Shown: positions 17,330 to 23,875 of the stretch, piece after piece
How the letters are laid out: the number at the start of each line of letters is the position of its first letter
How positions within the stretch are numbered: position 1 is the stretch's first letter
Origin: Candidatus Heteroruminococcus faecigallinarum
GTDB lineage: Bacteria > Bacillota > Clostridia > Oscillospirales > Ruminococcaceae
Reading direction: 5' to 3'
Length of the DNA: 47,107 nt
NCBI GenBank assembly: GCA_904387055.1
Contig: CAJFKV010000011.1
Coordinates: 1 to 47,107, forward strand
Notes under the pieces: model-generated
Told to the model about the DNA's origin: nothing
The model's database searches: none
Seen by the model: only the letters and a program-made list of their open reading frames with translations
Program-made: the position numbers and the translations under genes

Positions 17330-19200
17330 TGACAATTGTCCTCCTTCTCTGGGTTGATTGGCTGGGAGGGGGGCGGATCCAGATGGATCCGGTCCAGCTC
17401 CTTCAGCAGGGCGGTGGCGTCCATATCCGAGGGGATCCGGTAGGAGACGCCGCAGAGGTTGACCTCCCCGATGACCGCCGCGTCGGGGGCGCAGCTGCGC
17501 TTGAACTGGCCGGCAAAGAACCGGCGGATAAAGAGCCGCAGGCAATCCTCCAGATAGGGGGGCGTGTACTGGCCGGAAAAGGCCACGCAGGCGTAGGACC
17601 AGATCTTGGAGGGGCGCATGCCGTAGCGGACAAAATAATAGAGGAAAAACTCATGGAGGGGGTAGGGGCCCAGGATGTCCTCGGTCTGCTGGGAGATGGC
17701 GCCTTGGCTGTCGGGCGGGAGCAGCTCCGGGCTGACCGGCGTCCCCAGAATATCGTAGAGAATATCGGTCAGGCGGGGGAAGTACTGGCTGCGGGCGATA
17801 ACCTCCACAATGCCCCGGACCATCGTCTTGGTGGCGGTGATGTTCACATTGTAGGAGGCAATCTGGTCGCCGCCGAAGGTGCACCACCCCAGCGCCGCCT
17901 CGGACAGATCCCCCGTGCCCACCACCAGGGCTCCTTCGCTGTTGGCCAGGTCCAGGAGAATCTGGGTTCTCTCCCGGGCCTGGGCGTTTTCATAGGTGAC
18001 ATCCCGCACCGACGGGTCGTGGCCGATGTCGGCAAAATGCTGGGAAACCGCCTTGGCGATGGGGATCTCCCGGCACTGGGCTCCCAGACCTTCCAGCAGG
18101 GTGAGGGCGTTCCACAAGGTCCGCTCGCTGGTGCCGAAGCCGGGCATGGTGATCCCCAGGAGGTTCTCCGCCGGCAGGCCCAACGTCTCCAACGCTCTGG
18201 CAGCCACCAAGGCCGCCAGGGTGGAGTCCAGCCCGCCGGAAATTCCCACCACCAGCTTCCGAAGGCCGGTCCGCTCCAGCCGGTCGGCCAGGGAACGGAT
18301 CTGCAGGCTGAAAAACTCGTCGTAATACCCGTCTGGGTCGGCAATGCCCGCCAGGTACGGGTTGGGGCTTACAGGGCGCAGCATCCCTTCCCGGGAGCCG
18401 GCAGGGTCCATCCGGGCAAAGGGAGCCTTGGCGCCGGTGATGGCCAGCTGGGAATAGATGATGTCGCAGTCCAGGTCGCACACCGAGACAAAACTCTCCC
18501 GGCCGGCGACGTCGCCGCAGAGCTTTTGCCCGCATTCATACACAGCGGTGAAGCCTTGGTACAGGTAGGGGGAGGAGCTGTTGCCCACACCGCCTGCTGC
18601 CACCGCCACCGCGCAGCCGTATACCTGGGAGACGGTGGCGACCACCTCCTCCGCCCGGCGGATGCCGCCGGCAAAGGCGTGGGGATAGCAGGGAACCGCC
18701 ACCAGGCCGCAGCCGGAACCCTCCAGCCGGTCCATAAACCGGGGCAGCTGGAGCGGGTCACAGGGCAGGACACAGAACCGCAGATCCCCGCAGGCAAAGA
18801 CCGTCTCCGGCGGGAGCAGGCCCTCCTCCTCCCAGGAGGAATCCTCCGGCTGGTCCAGGGCGGGCACCATTCCCAGCGCCTGCCCCCGGTGCAGAACGGC
18901 ACAGACCGACCGGACCCGCCCGTTTACCCCCATGGGGAGGCCCACCACAACGGCGCAGTCCAGGCTACTGGTGGCCAGGCACAGCTCCCCCAGGGCGGAC
19001 CGGCACCCCTCCGCCAGCCAGGAGGAGGAGAGAAGACTGCCGCTGTCCGGAGGGGCCAGGGCCAGCTGGGGAAAGATAACCAGATCGGCTGGGGAATCCC
19101 CCAGCAGCGCAATGGTGTGTTGGATTTCACGCAGACAGGCGTTGGGATCGCCGGCGGTCGCTTTGTTGACGGCGGCGGCCACCCGCAGGATGGAAACCAT
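17326..19200 (-). CDS. nadE: NAD+ synthase (glutamine-type) with a degenerate glutaminase domain
   Basis: 624 residues. Residues 1-280 align with the nitrilase-like glutaminase domain and 300-624 with the ATP-PPase synthetase. The synthetase part is intact: GISGGLDSTLAA (319-330) is the PP-loop, followed by GTGDLSEAALGWCTFGGD and the YNVN block. In the glutaminase part the catalytic Glu (usual FPEL) is Q45 and the catalytic Lys (usual PKxxLP) is A114, while the Cys position is kept (C147, PCD). The Q45-A114 spacing of 69 equals the E52-K121 spacing of M. tuberculosis NadE. The enzyme should still make NAD+ from deamido-NAD+ but probably from free ammonia. ATG at 19200 has GGAGG eight bases upstream. 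Confidence 0.93.
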   Translation of the reverse strand: MVSILRVAAAVNKATAGDPNACLREIQHTIALLGDSPADLVIFPQLALAPPDSGSLLSSSWLAEGCRSALGELCLATSSLDCAVVVGLPMGVNGRVRSVCAVLHRGQALGMVPALDQPEDSSWEEEGLLPPETVFACGDLRFCVLPCDPLQLPRFMDRLEGSGCGLVAVPCYPHAFAGGIRRAEEVVATVSQVYGCAVAVAAGGVGNSSSPYLYQGFTAVYECGQKLCGDVAGRESFVSVCDLDCDIIYSQLAITGAKAPFARMDPAGSREGMLRPVSPNPYLAGIADPDGYYDEFFSLQIRSLADRLERTGLRKLVVGISGGLDSTLAALVAARALETLGLPAENLLGITMPGFGTSERTLWNALTLLEGLGAQCREIPIAKAVSQHFADIGHDPSVRDVTYENAQARERTQILLDLANSEGALVVGTGDLSEAALGWCTFGGDQIASYNVNITATKTMVRGIVEVIARSQYFPRLTDILYDILGTPVSPELLPPDSQGAISQQTEDILGPYPLHEFFLYYFVRYGMRPSKIWSYACVAFSGQYTPPYLEDCLRLFIRRFFAGQFKRSCAPDAAVIGEVNLCGVSYRIPSDMDATALLKELDRIHLDPPPSQPINPEKEDNCQ

Positions 19201-19442
19201 AAAACCAACCTCCTTTTCACCTGGTGTATTTGCTTTATCATACCACAAATTCCGACATGGGGAAAGGGGGGAGAATCGCCTCTCCCCCGCCGGCCGTGGG
19301 GAAAAGGGGCCGAGCTGCTCCCTGGGCCGGGGGAAGAGGGGCGAAACAAGGGTGCTGGGAACAAACCCTCCTCGGCTGCCAGGGGAGGAGGAGGAGTGGA
19401 TGGCACTGGATACGAAAAATTCACATTTCATTCACAGAAGAT

Positions 19443-19502
19443 TTATAGACGATGACGTCTATAAGGAGTATACTCCAAAGTTGTGGACGATATCGTCTAT
19501 AA
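19443..19502. promoter_or_regulatory. Tandem operators for the antiporter/TetR operon
   Basis: Operator 1 (19443-19464): TTATAGACG and CGTCTATAA, perfect arms with a 4-bp spacer. Operator 2 (19481-19502): TTGTGGACG (7 of 9 matching) and the same CGTCTATAA with a 4-bp spacer. Their centres are 38 bp apart. A third perfect palindrome, GGAGTATACTCC, lies between them at 19465-19476 over the -10 box. These sites suit the TetR protein encoded by the second gene. The rest of the 325-bp gap (19201-19442) is GC-rich and holds nothing I recognise. Confidence 0.75.
19446..19474 (+). promoter_or_regulatory. Promoter of the antiporter/TetR operon
   Basis: TAGACG (19446-19451), 17 bp, TATACT (19469-19474). 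The -35 box lies inside operator 1 and the start point falls just before operator 2, so bound repressor would block polymerase at both ends. Confidence 0.6.
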
Positions 19503-19525
19503 ATTGCGAGAAAGGAACCTTTACG

Positions 19526-20767
19526 ATGGATATTGTTATGGATCTACTACGGCTGCTGGCTTCGGTTGTCATCGCCGTTATGGCCGGCAGGCTAATCGCA
19601 AAACTGAACCTTCCCCCCATCCTGGGATGGCTGATTGCCGGCATGATTCTCGGCCCCTATGCCCTCAACCTGTTGAGCGACTCGGTGCTGGAAGCTACCT
19701 GGCTGGAGGCAGCGGAAAGCCTGCTGGAGTGTGTCTTTGGCCTGATGATCGGTACCGAGATGATCTGGAAGGAGATGAAGAAAGCGGGGCTTTCCATCCT
19801 GGTTACCACCGTCACCGAATCGTTGGGAACCTTTGTGGTGGTCAGCCTGGTGTTTGGCGTGATCTTTGCGGTCACCGGCGTGCCGCTGTACCTGGCGTTT
19901 ATGTTTGGCGGGATCGCCCTGGCCACCGCGCCGGCGCCCTCCCTGTCGGTGGTGAATACCCTGAAGACCGACGGCCCGGTAACCCGGACGCTGATCCCCA
20001 TGGCGGCGCTGGACGATCTGGTGGGGGCGCTGGTCTTCTTCCTGGTTATCGCCTTTGTTTCCGCCCATATCTTGACGGCCGGCGTGCCGGTTACGGTGGT
20101 GTTGTTCCTGGTGTTTTTGCCGGTGCTCATCGGCATCGTTACCGGTTTTGTTACCGGGAAGCTGCTGCAGCACACCAAGCGGCCGGGCACTACCCTGGCC
20201 GTCATGGTGCTGATGCTGCTGGTGTCGGCCGGCATCGGTTTTGCCATCAACAGTATGCTGTCCACGCCGGTGCTGAACTTCATGCTGATCGGCATGTCCT
20301 TCTCCACCGTCTTTGCCAATATGGTGACCGAAGAACAGCTTGCCGGAATGATGAAGGTGATGAATCCGGTCATTGGATTTGCCATGGTGGTGGTCATCCT
20401 GAAGCTGGCCGCGCCCCTGGACTATCACCTGATCTTCGGCGCCGGCATCTACACCGCCGTGTATATTGTGGCCCGCGCCATCGGCAAGTACAGCGGCGCT
20501 TACTTTGGGGCGGCGGTCACCCATGCACCCCGGACGGTGAAAAAGTACCTGGGCTTTACCCTGCTGCCCCATTCCGGCGTGTCGCTGGTGTTTACCGGGA
20601 TTGCGGTCTCGGTGCTGCAGGGCCCGGCTCCCGAGTGTGCCCAGATCATTCAGGGAACCATTGCGGCGGCGGCCGTGATCAACGAGATCATCGCTGTATT
20701 TGTTGCCAAAAAAGGATTTGAATGGGCCGGCGAGCTGTACCAGGCAAAGGGAGGCGCGCCTGCATGA
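19526..20767 (+). CDS. CPA2-type cation/proton antiporter membrane protein
   Basis: 413 residues with about 12 membrane helices and no cytosolic TrkA domain. The start (LIAKLNLPPILGWLIAGMILGP) is the first helix pair of Na+/H+-exchanger-like (KefB/NapA) proteins. ALDDLVGALVFFLVIAF near 170 carries the paired acidic residues (DD) of the ion-binding helix in this superfamily. The likely role is exchange of Na+ or K+ for H+ across the cytoplasmic membrane; the ion is not readable. ATG at 19526 has AAAGGA nine bases upstream. The last four bases overlap the TetR start (ATGA), so the transporter and its regulator are coupled. Induction by the TetR ligand is likely. Confidence 0.85.
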   Translation: MDIVMDLLRLLASVVIAVMAGRLIAKLNLPPILGWLIAGMILGPYALNLLSDSVLEATWLEAAESLLECVFGLMIGTEMIWKEMKKAGLSILVTTVTESLGTFVVVSLVFGVIFAVTGVPLYLAFMFGGIALATAPAPSLSVVNTLKTDGPVTRTLIPMAALDDLVGALVFFLVIAFVSAHILTAGVPVTVVLFLVFLPVLIGIVTGFVTGKLLQHTKRPGTTLAVMVLMLLVSAGIGFAINSMLSTPVLNFMLIGMSFSTVFANMVTEEQLAGMMKVMNPVIGFAMVVVILKLAAPLDYHLIFGAGIYTAVYIVARAIGKYSGAYFGAAVTHAPRTVKKYLGFTLLPHSGVSLVFTGIAVSVLQGPAPECAQIIQGTIAAAAVINEIIAVFVAKKGFEWAGELYQAKGGAPA

Positions 20768-21414
20768 CCCAGAAGGAACGGCAGGAACGCAGCAGAGAGG
20801 AGATCTACCGGGCTGCGCGGGAAGAATTCGGCGCCCATGGCTACGACCAGGTGAACATGGAGCGTATCTGCGGCAACCACGGCATCTCCAAGGGAATGAT
20901 GTACCACTACTATTCCAATAAAGATGAATTGTTCCTGCTCTGTGTGGAGAGAACGCTGGAGGAGCTTCGCAGGTACATCGAGGATCACATGGCCCAGCTG
21001 CCCCAGGAAGATGTGCTGACAGCCATCAAGGATTACTTCCTGATCCGGGAACAGTTTTTCCAGCTCCGGCCGGAGCAGAAGCTGATCTTTGAGGATGCGG
21101 TGCTGCATCCCCCCAAACACCTGGCAGACCAGATTCATCGTCTGCGGGCCCCGCTGCGGGAACTGAACTGGAGATTCATTGCCGACCAGGTGGCACGGAT
21201 GCCCCTGCGGCCGGGGCTGGACCAGGAGAAGGTGGCCCGCTACCTGGAGAGCATGGAGTTTGTCTTTCAAAGCGCCATGGTGTCCTATCATGGACGAGAG
21301 GGAGATTGGGACCTTCACGGGATGCTGGAGGCCGCAGAAGAGCTGATCGACATGGTGCTGTTCGGCGTTCTGCAGCGGGCGGCGCTGCCGGCGGCATTCC
21401 CGGAAGAGGGTTGA
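20764..21414 (+). CDS. TetR-family transcriptional regulator
   Basis: 216 residues. The N-terminal 45 residues form the TetR helix-turn-helix (IYRAAREEFGAHGYDQVNM, then ISKGMMYHYYSNKDELF). The remainder is an all-helical ligand domain that I cannot assign to a subfamily. The gene overlaps the antiporter stop by four bases and is transcribed with it. The two matching 22-bp inverted repeats upstream of the operon are its likely operators, making it an autorepressor that senses a substrate or stress relieved by the antiporter. ATG at 20764 is fixed by the helix-turn-helix start. Confidence 0.92.
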   Translation: MTQKERQERSREEIYRAAREEFGAHGYDQVNMERICGNHGISKGMMYHYYSNKDELFLLCVERTLEELRRYIEDHMAQLPQEDVLTAIKDYFLIREQFFQLRPEQKLIFEDAVLHPPKHLADQIHRLRAPLRELNWRFIADQVARMPLRPGLDQEKVARYLESMEFVFQSAMVSYHGREGDWDLHGMLEAAEELIDMVLFGVLQRAALPAAFPEEG

Positions 21415-21485
21415 ACAAAGAAGCAGGGGAAACTCGTTGTGAGGCAACCCCTGTTTTAATGGACAAACGAAAAGGAGGAAATCCA

Positions 21486-21995
21486 ATGAAACGGCTGATC
21501 CTGTTGGGAGGCCCCATGGGGGTGGGGAAGACCACCGCCGCCCGGTGCCTCAACCGGCTGCTGCCCCGCAGCGTCATGCTGGACGGGGACTGGTGCTGGA
21601 TGATGGACCCGTTTGTGGTGAACGAGGAGACCAAGGAGATGGTGCTGGAGAACATCACCGCCCTGCTGAGAAACTTTCTCCGGTGCAGCCAGCTGGACCA
21701 TGTGATCCTTTCCTGGGTGATGGACCGGCCGGAGATTGTCCAGGCGCTGCTGGAAAGGCTGGACAGGGAATCGTTCCGGCTGACCCACCTCTCCCTGGTA
21801 TGCAGCCCCCAGGAGCTCCGCCGCCGGCTGGAAAAGGACGTGGCGGCCGGCCTTCGGGAGGAAGAGGTGATCCCCAGGAGCCTGGCCCGCCTGCCGCTCT
21901 ATGCCGGGGCGGGGGGACGGCTGCTGCCGGTAGACGGCCTGACCCCGGAAGAGACGGCCCGCCAGATTGCCCGGTGGGTGGAGGAGGAAGGCTGA
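21486..21995 (+). CDS. P-loop kinase-like ATPase (AAA_33 type)
   Basis: 169 residues. GGPMGVGKTTAAR (8-20) is a Walker A motif, followed by LDGDWCWMMDP, resembling the substrate-binding DGD segment of small-molecule kinases. LERLDRESFRLTHLSLVCSP precedes an arginine-rich lid (RRRLEKDVAAGLREEE). The fold is that of nucleoside, shikimate or antibiotic-type kinases; the substrate is unknown. AGGAGG lies eight bases before the ATG. It is 71 bases after the TetR gene and may be in the same transcript. A strong hairpin follows at 22071. Confidence 0.75.
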   Translation: MKRLILLGGPMGVGKTTAARCLNRLLPRSVMLDGDWCWMMDPFVVNEETKEMVLENITALLRNFLRCSQLDHVILSWVMDRPEIVQALLERLDRESFRLTHLSLVCSPQELRRRLEKDVAAGLREEEVIPRSLARLPLYAGAGGRLLPVDGLTPEETARQIARWVEEEG

Positions 21996-22070
21996 CGGAG
22001 GCGCCAGCCTATCGGCAGCCCTCTTTTCCGCCGAGGATTGATACAGGCAAGGGGAAATCGGTTGAACATC

Positions 22071-22102
22071 AGGAAAGCGGCGCCTTTGGGCGCCGCTTTC
22101 CT
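22071..22102 (+). terminator. Terminator-like hairpin after the P-loop gene
   Basis: A perfect 14-bp stem (AGGAAAGCGGCGCC and its complement) with a four-base loop. The T-run is weak, so it may act as a rho-independent terminator or an mRNA-stabilising end. Confidence 0.65.
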
Positions 22103-22133
22103 GCTGAAAGAAGGGAAATCAGCCGTCTGCCGG

Positions 22134-22161
22134 TTGCAAAATCCTCCCAAAAGGCTATAAT
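22134..22161 (+). promoter_or_regulatory. Promoter of the PHP phosphatase gene
   Basis: TTGCAA (22134-22139), 16 bp, perfect TATAAT (22156-22161), 40 bp before the GTG start at 22201. Confidence 0.75.
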
Positions 22162-22200
22162 AGGGGAGGAAAACGACCAATACCGATCAGGAGGGATATT

Positions 22201-23016
22201 GTGAGCCAGCGCTATTTTGACAGCCATGTGCATTCCAGCAACTCGCCCGACGCCAGCCCCGATACGGTGGAGATGATTGCCGCCTCCGCCAGGGAGAAGG
22301 GCCTTGCCGGCGTCTGCATCACCGACCACTGTGATGTCAACTGCTATGAGGAGTGGGGGTGCGGAACCTGTATGGAGGGCTCCTTCCGGGATGTGGCGGC
22401 GGCCAAGGAACGGTTTAACCGGGACGGCTTCTTTGTGGGAATGGGCATCGAGCTGGGCCAGCCCCTCCAGGCGCTGGACAAGGTGGCGGAAGTGATGGCC
22501 ATGGGGAAGTATGATTTTGTGCTGGGGTCGCTCCACAACGGGGACCAGTATGAGGACTATCACTACATCGATTCCCGGATGGACCCCTGGACCATCACCG
22601 AGAACTACTACGACACCATGCTTCGCACCGCCCAGTGGGGGCAGTTTGACGCCATGGCCCATATGACGCTGCCCCTGCGGTATGTCAAAGGGCGGGACGA
22701 GGTGGTGGATTTTCACCTGGGGCCCTACGAGGAACGGATCCAGGAGATCCTCCGGGTTCTTGCCCAGACGGGGAAGGGGATCGAGATCAACACCTCCGGC
22801 CTGCGCCAGCAGATCCAGGAGACGATGCCCACCCTTCCCTATTTGAAGCGCTTCCGCCAGCTGGGCGGGGAGATTGTGACCCTCGGGTCGGACAGCCACA
22901 ACGCCCACGACCTTGCCGCCGGGTTTGCAGTGGCGGCACAGATACTGCGGGAGGCCGGGTTCTCCCACTTCGCCTATTTTCGGGACCGCAAGCCGGTGAT
23001 GGTCCCCCTGGACTAG
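22201..23016 (+). CDS. PHP-domain phosphoesterase, histidinol-phosphatase (HisJ/HisK) family
   Basis: 271 residues. All PHP metal motifs are present: DSHVHSSNSPD (7-17), TDHCD near 41, GIELG with the metal-binding glutamate, GSLHN near 110, AHMT near 150 and GSDSH near 230. These match the HisK/HisJ group that removes phosphate from histidinol phosphate. No other his gene is near, so a different sugar or nucleotide phosphate is possible. The start is GTG at 22201 with AGGAGG seven bases upstream. The next gene follows after ten bases, probably in the same transcript. Confidence 0.85.
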   Translation: MSQRYFDSHVHSSNSPDASPDTVEMIAASAREKGLAGVCITDHCDVNCYEEWGCGTCMEGSFRDVAAAKERFNRDGFFVGMGIELGQPLQALDKVAEVMAMGKYDFVLGSLHNGDQYEDYHYIDSRMDPWTITENYYDTMLRTAQWGQFDAMAHMTLPLRYVKGRDEVVDFHLGPYEERIQEILRVLAQTGKGIEINTSGLRQQIQETMPTLPYLKRFRQLGGEIVTLGSDSHNAHDLAAGFAVAAQILREAGFSHFAYFRDRKPVMVPLD

Positions 23017-23026
23017 GGAGGATCCT

Positions 23027-23371
23027 ATGGACCGGTGCGGCTTCTGTGGAAAAAAGACGGCTCCCGGGGAATCCTTTTGTTCCCAGGCCTGTCAGGACCG
23101 GTATGGCCGGGCGATAAAGAGGGACACGGCCAAAACCGGCTGGTTCCTGGCGGGGATCCTCCTGGGAATAGGGGTTCTGTTTGCCGGGGTATTTTCGCAG
23201 CGGGACCCGCTGATGGGCGGGGGGCTGCTGCTTCTGGGGGCGACCGTGGTGCTCCTGCCCCTGGCCACCCCCGAGACGGTGGTCCTCCTGGGCTGGCGGC
23301 GGGCCAGGCTGCTGGCCCGGGTGCTGGGCCTGGCCCTGCTGGGGATGGGGGTCTGGACCGGCTGGTTCTAG
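23027..23371 (+). CDS. Small zinc-ribbon membrane protein
   Basis: 114 residues. An N-terminal treble-clef-like cluster (CGFCGKK then CSQAC, four cysteines within residues 4-22) is followed by three hydrophobic segments (about 38-56, 65-80, 95-112). The cysteine cluster resembles the DUF2116/YHS-type zinc ribbons of uncharacterised membrane proteins. GGAGG is six bases before ATG; the gene is close behind the PHP phosphatase. Function unknown. Confidence 0.7.
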   Translation: MDRCGFCGKKTAPGESFCSQACQDRYGRAIKRDTAKTGWFLAGILLGIGVLFAGVFSQRDPLMGGGLLLLGATVVLLPLATPETVVLLGWRRARLLARVLGLALLGMGVWTGWF

Positions 23372-23391
23372 CCGGGGGGCCATTCGGCAGC

Positions 23392-23436
23392 AAAAAAGGG
23401 TGCTTCGTACCGCTATGGCACGAGGCACCCTTTCTT
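23392..23436. terminator. Bidirectional terminator between converging genes
   Basis: AAAGGGTGC (23395-23403) and GCACCCTTT (23425-23433) pair, with A6 on the left and a T-rich run on the right. It serves the plus-strand membrane protein and the minus-strand HIT gene. Confidence 0.8.
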
Positions 23437-23455
23437 TGTTTTGCTGTTTTTAGAA

Positions 23456-23803
23456 TCAGCCGGGGGGCCAGGCAAGCTTGCGGCCGCCCAGCACATGGAA
23501 GTGCAGGTGCTTCACCGTCTGCTGGCCGTCCTCGCCGCAGTTGTTCACAATGCGGTAGCCATTCTCGGCCAGGCCTTCCTGGGCCGCCACCTTGGCGATT
23601 ACCTGGAACAGGTAGGCCACGATGGCGCTGTTCTCCTCGGTGATGTCGTTGGCGGAGGGGATATGCTCCTTGGGAATGGCCAGGAAATGGACCGGCGCCT
23701 GGGGATCGATGTCCTTGAAAACCAGGACCTTGTCGTCCTCATAGAGCTTGGCGCTGGGGATCTCCCCGGCAATGATCTTGCAGAACAAGCAGTCGCTGTG
23801 CAT
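23456..23803 (-). CDS. HIT-family (HinT-like) nucleotide hydrolase
   Basis: 115 residues, the usual size. CLFCKIIAGEIPS opens the protein with its two cysteines, and HLHFHVLGGR at 99-108 is the HxHxHxx catalytic motif whose central histidine attacks the alpha-phosphate. HinT proteins hydrolyse adenosine phosphoramidates and aminoacyl-adenylates in the cytosol. The motif is preceded by GQQTVK rather than the common GQSVPH. AAGGAGG precedes the ATG. It lies just after alaS on the same strand, an apt neighbour since HinT removes aminoacyl-AMP. Confidence 0.93.
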   Translation of the reverse strand: MHSDCLFCKIIAGEIPSAKLYEDDKVLVFKDIDPQAPVHFLAIPKEHIPSANDITEENSAIVAYLFQVIAKVAAQEGLAENGYRIVNNCGEDGQQTVKHLHFHVLGGRKLAWPPG

Positions 23804-23823
23804 GGATTCTGTCCTCCTTTCCG

Positions 23824-23850
23824 AAAGCCCCGGGGGAACCGCCCCGGGGC
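23824..23850 (-). terminator. Hairpin between alaS and the HIT gene
   Basis: GCCCCGGGG and CCCCGGGGC arms with a short loop, followed on the minus strand by only TTTC. It is likely a leaky terminator that lowers read-through from alaS into the HIT gene. Confidence 0.5.
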
Positions 23851-23875
23851 CTATCTGCCGGGCCAGGGCCCGTGG

